Shown piece after piece: positions 30,683 through 38,833 of a stretch of 64,000 nucleotides of DNA. A model generated the notes under the pieces. That model was not told where the DNA came from and did no database searches. It worked only from the letters and a program-made list of their open reading frames with translations. The position numbers and the translations under genes were made by a program. How positions within the stretch are numbered: position 1 is the stretch's first letter; the number at the start of each line of letters is the position of its first letter. This DNA comes from Skeletonema tropicum (Eukaryota > Bacillariophyta > Thalassiosirophyceae > Thalassiosirales > Thalassiosiraceae): assembly GCA_037178625.1 (NCBI GenBank), contig CM074130.1:3534001-3598000 (forward strand), read 5' to 3'.

Positions 30683-32800
30683 ATGTCTACCGCCACTGAT
30701 GATTCGATGCCAGTCTACCTGGGGTTGTCCGTCGTGGCAATCATTCTCATAGCCATCTTTTCCAAGGGTGGTGCTGATGAAAAAGAGGCTTCGAAAGCCA
30801 GGGCGGTTCCTCCAACCACCAACGACACTGCCTCCTCCTCCACCACCACTGCAAAAAAATCCAAAAAGAAGAAGAAGAAGTCGGCGGCTGCCAAAGCGGC
30901 CACCCCTGCACCTGTGGAGGAAGAGGAGACCGCTGTTGAAGCCGAACCTGAAGTTGTTGAGGCCGTCAAAACTGCTACCAAAAAGAAGAAGAAGAAGAAG
31001 GCTAAGAAGAAGTCGGCGGCCAATGGCTCTGCTGCCGCCGCACCTGCTGAAACTACTCCTGCCGCCGAACCCAAAAAGGTAGCATTTGTTGCGGATGAAG
31101 ATTCGGATGATGAGGATTCTGACGATGATGTCGATTTGTGGGTCATCCAATCATCGGACAAACGCAAGGGTGCAAATGACGCAGCCAAGCGTGCGGCCGC
31201 CAACAAAGAGAGGGAACGCCTAAAGAAACAACAGGCTGCTGCGGAAAAGGAAAAGAGAGCCAAGGAGGCTGCGGAAAAAGCTGCTGCGGAGGAGGCATTG
31301 GCGGCTGAAGTTGCTGCTGCGGCAGAGAAGGAGGCTGCGGCTGCTGCTGCAAAAGCTGCCGCTGCGAAAAAGAATGGCGCATCTGTTGCTAGTGAGGTTA
31401 CCCCTGAATCTGGTGCTGCAGCCGTCACTGGTGAGAAGAAAAAGCGTAAGCGTAACAAGAAGAAGAAGAAGGTTGTTGAGGAGGCTGCACCATCAACCCC
31501 TGCACCTGTTGTCCCATTGCAGTGGGAAACTGTCCCAGTTGTGGAGGAGTGGCAGGAAGTTGGAACCACCAGAAAGTCTAAGGGAAAGAGTACCACGGCC
31601 GATGATGATGCTGCTGCCGCTACTTTTGCATCTGATGAGCCTGTTGTGGAGGGAGATGGTGAAGTTTCAGTGACTATTGACGCTGGAAGTGATCCACTCA
31701 TTTTAATTGGAAAGGGAGGTGCTACCATCACAATGCTGCAAGAAACAACTGGGGCCAAGTTCAACTTGAACCGCACTACGAACGTACTCACTATCACAGG
31801 ATCCGAGGAAAGTGTTGAACTTGGTCTTACACAAGCCCGCTCTATATTGGCTGCTGAAGCGGAGCGTAAGGCAGACGAAGTAACAGAGAAAGTGACTTGG
31901 ACATCTGATGCTGTCAAAGGGGTAATTGGAAAGGGTGGTGCCAACATTCGTGCCACGGAAGAGGCTACCGGGTGCAAAATTGATGCTGATGTAGAGGCTG
32001 GAACTCTTGCAATCACCGGTCCTTCTGCTCAGGTGGCAATTGCACTCACCATGTGCCACAATGCCGCTTTTGGGGAAGTGCAGGATGTCTTGGAACTTGG
32101 CTCTCGTAACGCTGTGAACGTCGTGTACGGACCTAGTTTCCAAACCATTCGTGGCTTGCAGGACTCCACAGGTTGTAGGTTGGACATTGACCGTGGCACA
32201 ACCACGCTCAAACTTGCTGGATCAGCCGAAGCTGTTGCCAATGCCACTGCTCAAATCCGTGCCCTGCTTGAGGCCAATCGTGGTTTTGAAATGACCATTG
32301 AGAACTCTAAGGTTGGTTCCGTGTACGGAAAAGGTGGAGAGACGCTTAGATCAATCCAAGACCGTACCGGAACGCAAATCGATGTGTCCAGAGGTCCTAC
32401 ACATGCCACTGTATCTGTGATGGGAAGTCCTGAGGCTTCTCAGCGTGCTCGCAATATGCTTCAACGTGCCATTGATGGTGAGGTTGAATTGAAGCCTGGT
32501 GAAGTTGCGGAAGAAGTTGAACTTGGTTCTGCCACTGCTGCCGTGATTGGACGCGGGGGATCAAATGTAGCCGAGTTGGAAAAGACACACGGGGTTAAGA
32601 TCAATGTTCGATCAGAATTACAAAAAGCTCGCATTGTTGGCAGAGCCGAAAATGTCGCCGCCGCGAGTAAAGCTATTCAAGCTATTGCCAAGCCCATTTT
32701 AGATGCCGAAGCAGCCCAAAAGAAGGCTGACGAGCAACAGGCTAGCGGAGAGTCCGCATGGCAAGTTGATGAAGAGGATGATGACGCAGATGGATGGTAA
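30683..32800 (+). CDS. ER-anchored multi-KH RNA-binding protein
   Basis: 705 residues, single exon. An N-terminal membrane anchor (VYLGLSVVAIILIAIFSKGG, about residues 11-30) is followed by a long Lys/Ala/Glu-rich linker with poly-K blocks and an acidic DEDSDDEDSDDDVDLWV patch. Five KH domains follow. The GxxG loops are GKGG (343), GKGG (416), GPSF in place of GxxG (483), GKGG (549) and GRGG (623). KH domains bind short single-stranded RNA. The array and membrane link recall vigilin/Scp160, which sit on ER-bound polysomes, but a membrane anchor is not usual there. The C-terminus is acidic and ends WQVDEEDDDADGW, like the WVE(D) tails of other RNA regulators. The third KH lacks the basic GxxG residues, so probably does not bind RNA. 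ATG 30683 is chosen over an upstream in-frame non-ATG extension. Confidence 0.87.
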   Translation: MSTATDDSMPVYLGLSVVAIILIAIFSKGGADEKEASKARAVPPTTNDTASSSTTTAKKSKKKKKKSAAAKAATPAPVEEEETAVEAEPEVVEAVKTATKKKKKKKAKKKSAANGSAAAAPAETTPAAEPKKVAFVADEDSDDEDSDDDVDLWVIQSSDKRKGANDAAKRAAANKERERLKKQQAAAEKEKRAKEAAEKAAAEEALAAEVAAAAEKEAAAAAAKAAAAKKNGASVASEVTPESGAAAVTGEKKKRKRNKKKKKVVEEAAPSTPAPVVPLQWETVPVVEEWQEVGTTRKSKGKSTTADDDAAAATFASDEPVVEGDGEVSVTIDAGSDPLILIGKGGATITMLQETTGAKFNLNRTTNVLTITGSEESVELGLTQARSILAAEAERKADEVTEKVTWTSDAVKGVIGKGGANIRATEEATGCKIDADVEAGTLAITGPSAQVAIALTMCHNAAFGEVQDVLELGSRNAVNVVYGPSFQTIRGLQDSTGCRLDIDRGTTTLKLAGSAEAVANATAQIRALLEANRGFEMTIENSKVGSVYGKGGETLRSIQDRTGTQIDVSRGPTHATVSVMGSPEASQRARNMLQRAIDGEVELKPGEVAEEVELGSATAAVIGRGGSNVAELEKTHGVKINVRSELQKARIVGRAENVAAASKAIQAIAKPILDAEAAQKKADEQQASGESAWQVDEEDDDADGW

Positions 32801-33282
32801 TTAAGTGAAGTACATTGGGGTGAAACACAACTATCTAAGTATCTAGTCTCGCAACACTTACTAGAATAAAAATAAAAACTTTCGTCTTCAAATCTGAACA
32901 TAACAAATGTTGCTCATGACAAATAAAACAACCTATATGTTCAAACTGGCGCTCGTGCTAGCCGCTGCGCGGGTTTGTGAAGAAGATTGTGTATGCAACT
33001 AATCATGGAAAGGAATGTTTGTTGTTAAGCTACCTGCCCCTGCTCCTTCTTGGTCAGCTCAACGCCTTGTCTGTGCAATAGCTTTCTTCTGTTTGGCTTG
33101 AGCAGTCCGTTGTTTCAGAATGCTTCTGTTTGGCTTGAGACTTATCTTCTGGAAACATGGCTGGGCAGCGCTTCTTGTGTGCAATATAATAACTTAGAAA
33201 ATTACTTGACTATCCTAAATAACAACCCTGCCCCCTGCCCTACTTACGCTTCCTTTCTTCTTCAGCATGCCCGACGATGCAA
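32801..33282. other. Convergent intergenic spacer
   Basis: 482 bp between the KH gene stop and the OTU-like gene stop. A 17-bp direct repeat (ttctgtttggcttgaga/c) occurs at about 33086 and 33124. No gene is supported. Confidence 0.4.
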
Positions 33283-33902
33283 CTATGGATTCAAAACCCA
33301 ATTTTCTTTGTATACAGGGAGAACTGCATCATTATACTGAAGCCAGCCATCATTTACCAACACAAGACGAAGCCTTCGACTGCCACTCTCATTGTATACA
33401 CACTCACACACATTTTTGTCAATCATGTCAGGATAAAGTACAAGGATCTCCACGTTCAAAAACAAAGACATGCAATAAATATCAAACGAATCTGCCGCCC
33501 TTAAATTGTTCTCGAGATCCTGTACTCGATTGTCAAAAGCGCTATTATCACCTTCCCTTTCCGTCGCATAAGTAAGGAATTCACTTTGTTTTAGATAATG
33601 CGCATAATTCCTCTCAAACTCAATCAAATCTGCTTTTAGCTCTTCCACCGTGTAGACCACGCCGGCGGTAACAAGCACCTGCATCGAAATAGCTTTGAAG
33701 AAGGGATCACCTCCATATGGCATGTTTACTACGTTATACCTCTTTCATGCAACTCACGTAAGAACACAACAGGAAGATTAACCTCATTATCATTTGGGAT
33801 AGCCGCCTCAAAACGACCTCTCCTCTCACTGTATATTGCTCCCTCATGCCTGAGCAGAATGCGATTGCATAAGGCTTCTTCGACCTTCTTACTTCCACTC
33901 AT
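33283..33902 (-). pseudogene. OTU-like (deubiquitinase fold) protein with frameshift and lost catalytic residues
   Basis: Two minus-strand frames join: 33902-33741 (SGSKKVEEALCNRILLRHEG ... VVFLRELHERG) and 33739-33283 (YNVVNMPYGGDPFFKAIS ... stop). The junction needs one extra base at about 33738-33740, so a one-base deletion or a sequencing error is likely. The order of elements matches OTU cysteine proteases: the GDGNCLFRAIS motif appears as GGDPFFKAIS, with the catalytic Cys replaced; then YTVEELKADLIEFERNYAHY; then FDIYCMSLFLNVEILVLYPD; and at the end WLQYNDAVLPV in place of the usual HYNSV, with the catalytic His replaced by Gln. Even without the frameshift the protease should be inactive. 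About 206 residues in total. A binding role or simple decay are both possible. Confidence 0.6.
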
Positions 33903-34283
33903 TTTCCATTTGTTTGTTGTCAATAAGGAGTAATTGACAAAGAGTCTGATCTGAAATTATGGGAAGATATTCAGATGAGATTTGAATGCTACATTATGAG
34001 TTCCTGCGTATGTGGTGGGTAGTAAAGGCTATCTACAACCGTGAAGAAAAGGGTGAAAATAAGAGAACCCCTTTTATTAGCTAAGTAGCATAGCAAGCAA
34101 TTTAGGTTTTTATGACATTCTTTCGTGAGAAAGCATCAAAATAAAGGAGAAAGAGGTACGGAAACTGTGGTTACCTACACTTATTTACCTCTCTGAGCTA
34201 AATACCCCGTGAGAAAAAACGCGAAGCGGGCATTTTCAAAGCCGGGGCCAACCGACCGGCGAAATTGCACTCAGTGTCTGAGC
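33903..34283. other. Upstream region of the OTU-like gene
   Basis: 381 bp between the OTU-like start and the hAT-like element. No gene is seen. Confidence 0.35.
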
Positions 34284-36560
34284 ATTGGCGCCAGGGTAGG
34301 GTTGTGTACCCACCGTGGTACCCAGCCTGAAGTACCCAAATGGGTAGGTACCGGGTGTGGGTATACCCAAAAAGTACCTACCCGGCGGGTTTTTGGAATG
34401 GGTAGATAACCATACCCACCTACCCGAGAAGGTGCTCTTTTGGACACTGGATGGGTACGTTGAAAAGGGATCAAACGGACGCAAAAGGTGCTGGAGGAGG
34501 TAACAGGAGTAGTGAAAATGTGTATTGCAAGTAAACTCGATGCAGTTTCACTTGAACTGCATACAAAATGAATGCATATTACATTCTCCTCCACAGACCA
34601 GAATCTACAGCCGAGAGAAATAAGACGATGAGGACTCAATTTTTGCACATGATGATGATCAAACCAGGTGCATGTGCTAAAGAAACCCTCGACGAAGGCG
34701 TTTGGTGCACGTAGAGCTGGAATTGACAGTGCTACACTGAAGATCTGTGTAGGTACCCACACCTACCAGTTTAAGTGGAATTTTGGCGCACCCCCTAATT
34801 TTACAATAAAAATGGAGTTTTGGCGCAGTTTAGAGGTCTTACTATATCTTCTTTGTATGGCTTCTAATCGCAAAAGTAACACAATACTACAGAAAGAGAA
34901 TTTAATGAGGATTCTATAGATATATTATTCTTTGGGGTAATTCCATCATCTTCCCTACCAAACTATCGCCTGAACGTACATCAACCCTCAAAAAAGTAAA
35001 AAAATCATGACGCCGACGAATGTAAAATGGACTTCACCACCGTAGTAATCAACTGGAACCAATCATTAGACCTCCCGACACCCTTCCAACATGTCTACAA
35101 ATAGTGCCTACGAAGATTTGCGGATCGGAAAGGTCTTAACATTGATTTATGTGAACATAACTACCACTGTTCCAGATGCGTTGAAATGTGTAAATTTGAA
35201 CCGCTCGACGTCCATCACCGCTGGAGTGGATGTTGATGACACTGCAGACAATCTATGACTTGCCTCCACCGTAGACTTCCACCCATGCATCAACTATGGT
35301 CAGGGATGCGCCTTTTGCTTCCATCTTAATCGTGGCCATGCTCTTAATAGGCGATCTTGCGTGGGATTTTCGATCTCAAATCCACCACATGCTGCCTCAT
35401 ACATCACATCACCACAGGTAAATTAATGGTTGCATCGACTCCTTCTTCAAAATACGATGATATAACATACCAATGGCATTATTCGAAGTGCTTGTGACCG
35501 ATGATTGGACGACACACTTAACAGCCGAGCTGCATATCATGTTCTGCGTGCTGCTTTTTCGATCTCAAATTCTACACCACATCATGCTTCTCCTATCCAA
35601 CCAATACATTAATATATGAAAGGTGAAATCCTCCTACACCATCCTATGATATAGCAAGACAATATCACTATAATATCTGTTCAATGAATGATACTATCGA
35701 CCAGGTATTACAGAGACTGTACGTGCATCGGAGTGCCTGCGCCTGTGGGATGTCGATTGTCGATTCTATGACATAATTTGCTCACTCACGACGCAACAAT
35801 AAACCACAAACACCAACATCGTGTCGCTTCGATCGCACCAATTCATTTTCTGATGGGTTATTGCTTGTGCGGCTTCGACGTACATTGGTGTAGAAGGACT
35901 GTCTTCATTTATATTATGAGGAGGGATGAGAATTCGGTGATTTTGACATCCGTCGATGTGGGTTACATTGAATAATTGGGTCAATCAACACACATCCCAA
36001 GCAAACATCACAGCCCCGTTGGATATTATAAGTATATAGACAAATATTGGGTCGCTTCTTAGGATGTATATGGTCAAAATAATCCATCATTATCAACTTT
36101 ACTTGTTTCTACATGTGCACTCAAAATTTTACAAAAAAATGACCTAGCGTCGGCCGTCATAAAATAGTGGATATTAGCCGAATCTGACCAAACCAAGCAG
36201 CGGGATAATCGCCAAGTGAATGAAGTGAAGGATGGTGGTGGGGTTAGCATCAAAACATTGATAGTGATGGTGTAGTAGCATGCTGTAGTGTAGTAGGTGG
36301 AAATCGCCATGGTTCGCGTTGAATTTTGGCGCAGTGTGACATTTAATTCCTACGTAGATGCCTACGTGTACCTAGTACGGCGCCATTTTACACGCCAAAA
36401 TTCCACTTAAACTTGTACCCAAAACCCAGCAAAATAGAGGTGGGTATGGGTAGATACCCACATCCACCTACCTATTGGGGTGAACATTTTGGATACTACC
36501 CATACCTACCTACACAGGCTACAGGGGTATTTCACGTGGGTACACAACCCTGATTGGCGC
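34284..36560. mobile_element. Non-autonomous hAT-like DNA transposon with 8-bp target duplication
   Basis: The element proper is 34292-36552 (2,261 bp). It is flanked by perfect direct 8-bp repeats ATTGGCGC at 34284-34291 and 36553-36560. The left end reads CAGGGTAGGGTTGTGTACCC and the right end, read inwards on the other strand, CAGGGTTGTGTACCCAC; they match apart from a 5-bp insertion (TAGGG). An 8-bp target duplication with CAGGG termini is the mark of the hAT superfamily. Subterminal zones at both ends are full of TGGGTAGGTA-type motifs, possibly transposase binding sites. A further inverted pair (GTTTAAGTGGAATTTTGGCG, at about 34770 and inverted at about 36391-36410) lies inside. No transposase ORF is present, so it would need one in trans. 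It sits about 210 bp upstream of the LRAT-domain gene. Confidence 0.85.
35350..35660. repeat. Internal duplication within the hAT-like element
   Basis: Two related segments about 190 bp apart, cgatctcaaatccaccacat (near 35371) and cgatctcaaattctacacca (near 35560), each followed by aggtaaat/aggtgaaat and a cgatgatata/ctatgatata block. This looks like an old tandem duplication inside the transposon. Confidence 0.45.
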
Positions 36561-36772
36561 TGCTACCGGCCGGTATTGGGGAGTCTCATTAATAGGTACA
36601 CTGGTCTTTGTCACAGTCATGGCCCTTTATCCTGTCCCGACCGGCTCTCGATTCTGTCATATGGTCATTATTTTATCTTTTCTGACTTCGAACTTCGAAC
36701 TTTTTTGGTTCTTTGTGTTTTTGTTTTGTGTTGTTCACAGTTCACGTAAGTATCTTTGCCAACCAATTCATC

Positions 36773-38638
36773 ATGATGGAACCATCGAAGGGCGACGATA
36801 ACAATCCATTGGCTTTCATTGATGCAGCTGGGAGCAGTGGAAACGGCGCCGCAGCTTCGACAGATACTGATTTGCTAGGAGGGGCCGGAGGTAATATGGA
36901 AGAGTTTGATCTCAACAAGAATGACTCCGATGAAGATGAGGATGTGGAAGTAGAAGAAGAGTTATCGGATGATGATAGCGCAGATGGGGATCTTTTGGAT
37001 ATGGCTGGATGGAACTTGCGCCGTCACCGAAACGATGAAGCTCAAAGCGCATCCAATACTACTGGTGAAGATTACCAGACAAAAGAAGTCGAAGGAGTTG
37101 CGATGAATGCGCCCGGAGGGAATAACAGTAACAACAGTCGTCGAGGGCTATTTGGTGGATGGGGAAAAGGGAAGAAGAACAACAACAATTCTAATGGAAG
37201 CAGTGGAAATTTATCTGCTGGCGACTCTTCTGGCCCTCCATCTTGGTCGAATACTGACGGCAGTAGCGACTACGCACATGTTGCACAAGATGGCGTTGAT
37301 GAAGCAGCACTAGCTTACGGTGAAGGTGGTATCACTGGAGATGATGATTTAAGTGATGAGATCATCGATGCACAAGAAGAAGAAGAGAAAAAGATGGACA
37401 ATGAGCTTCGTCCAGGAGATCACATTTTCATTTGGCAGGCGTACGGAATCAATCCTCGCGCATACCAACGTCATGCTGTGGTATACAGTGTGACAAGGAA
37501 GGGACAAACGCAACAAGAACTAGGAGATGAGCAATTGTCATTTAATTTGGACAATGTCTACAGTGATTATGAAGATGATGTTGAAGTGACAGTCGTATCG
37601 TTCTATCATTTTCAACGTCACCATGCTGCACATGGTGCTGCTCAAGCTGCCATGGCTGCCTCGGGAAATAGTCGAGGGAAGCGACGCGGCTGTAAACGCG
37701 AGCTACTACATGATTTCATCGGTCCTGATTGTATGAGCAGGAAGAAGCCATTGCGCAAGGTTAAGTATGGGCGAACAGTTAAGAAAGGTCTACTCTCGCA
37801 GAAAGCCGGAGTTGGGACTGCGTTGAAAAAGGATCAACCGGGGTTGATATTGGCCAGAGTCCAGTATTTGTTGGATAATCAAGATCATCTGCCAAGTCAC
37901 AACGCGCTATCTGCCAACGGTGAGTGTGCGGCTATGTGGTGTGTAACAGGTAAATGGTGTACACTCCAAGGTGCGTCGATTTTGGCAGTCACGGGTGTTG
38001 GGCAAGCAGGAGGTGCTTTGTTAGCGGGAGGGATCTTGTCCAATCTCACTGTGCTGGTGCCTATGCCTGGACTATGGGGTGTGGCAGGGTGGTGGTGGTA
38101 TGTTCCAGCTACTGTTGCGTATCCTTTCCTTGTTCCGACTTTAGTGGGGCTGGGAATGTGCTCGCTCGTGCCGTTGGAGATATTGAGGAGAAACCGAAAG
38201 AAGTGGAAAATTATCACAGATGGACTGAATCATGAATTCTGGCTTAATACCAGCGATGAGATTAAAGAGACCCATTTTGGGACAATGGCAGAGGCCGAGA
38301 GAGAAGCTGAATTGAGGACATTCTTTGGTGTGAAGGAGGGAGATACAAGTGCTGATGATGCAAGATACATGCCTGTTGGAGGAGCTCCAGGTGGCATCGA
38401 CGATAGTGACGACGAGGACGAAGCTCTTGCCATGCAGGAAATGGAGAAAAATTGCCAAAATATGGCTGCGGACATCAATGTGGATCTTTCTGGCAAGCCT
38501 CCTCCCCGAGAGAATGGCAAAGGTAAAGGTTGGGCGAGTTTCATGGGTTTGAGCAACAAAAAGAATGAGAGCCCAGACTTTCTTGACACCGGAAACACGA
38601 AGCATGAAACACAGAGAATGAATAGTTCCTTTGCTTAG
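36773..38638 (+). CDS. LRAT-domain (NlpC/P60-like) membrane protein
   Basis: 621 residues, single exon. The first 210 residues are acidic and low-complexity (EEFDLNKNDSDEDEDVEVEE, Asn/Ser/Gly runs). The LRAT domain (about 210-390) starts at LRPGDHIFIWQAYGI. The catalytic His is probably residue 234 in AYQRHAVVYSV and the catalytic Cys residue 385 in NGECAAMWCVTGKW, matching the family's NCEHF block. LRAT-like enzymes transfer or cleave acyl chains on lipids through a Cys thioester. After the Cys come hydrophobic segments (ASILAVTGVGQAGGALLAGG, WWWYVPATVAYPFLVPTLVG) that probably anchor the protein in a membrane. A polar cytosolic tail follows. The substrate is unknown. ATG 36773 (directly followed by a second ATG) is chosen over upstream non-ATG codons. 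The 5' region carries the hAT-like insertion. Confidence 0.75.
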   Translation: MMEPSKGDDNNPLAFIDAAGSSGNGAAASTDTDLLGGAGGNMEEFDLNKNDSDEDEDVEVEEELSDDDSADGDLLDMAGWNLRRHRNDEAQSASNTTGEDYQTKEVEGVAMNAPGGNNSNNSRRGLFGGWGKGKKNNNNSNGSSGNLSAGDSSGPPSWSNTDGSSDYAHVAQDGVDEAALAYGEGGITGDDDLSDEIIDAQEEEEKKMDNELRPGDHIFIWQAYGINPRAYQRHAVVYSVTRKGQTQQELGDEQLSFNLDNVYSDYEDDVEVTVVSFYHFQRHHAAHGAAQAAMAASGNSRGKRRGCKRELLHDFIGPDCMSRKKPLRKVKYGRTVKKGLLSQKAGVGTALKKDQPGLILARVQYLLDNQDHLPSHNALSANGECAAMWCVTGKWCTLQGASILAVTGVGQAGGALLAGGILSNLTVLVPMPGLWGVAGWWWYVPATVAYPFLVPTLVGLGMCSLVPLEILRRNRKKWKIITDGLNHEFWLNTSDEIKETHFGTMAEAEREAELRTFFGVKEGDTSADDARYMPVGGAPGGIDDSDDEDEALAMQEMEKNCQNMAADINVDLSGKPPPRENGKGKGWASFMGLSNKKNESPDFLDTGNTKHETQRMNSSFA

Positions 38639-38833
38639 TTCAATGATTCTTTGTTTGTTATGTCAGAGGTTAAATTAGGTACCAATCATGTTTGAACAAC
38701 GCATTAGGCACTCTCTAAGTATAGTATTCTTCCAAGTATTATTAATTACGGGAGTTCGAGAAAGTGGCCGTTTCAATGTTCATGTATTCAAAATCTTAAT
38801 CCTAATAGTTACAATGTGTCTACGTCATATGAA
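38639..38833. other. Convergent intergenic spacer
   Basis: 195 bp between the LRAT gene stop and the PC-esterase-like gene stop. Nothing recognised. Confidence 0.4.

Noticed and set aside
30715..32016. A 433-codon open frame on the minus strand
   Set aside because: It lies wholly opposite the KH gene and its composition (Ala/Ser/Phe) is the mirror of Lys/Glu/Ala codons. No domain is visible.
34271..34762. A 163-codon minus-strand ORF at the left end of the hAT-like element as a transposase
   Set aside because: It crosses the target duplication and is made largely of the GGGTAGGT subterminal repeats. No hAT dimerisation motif is present.
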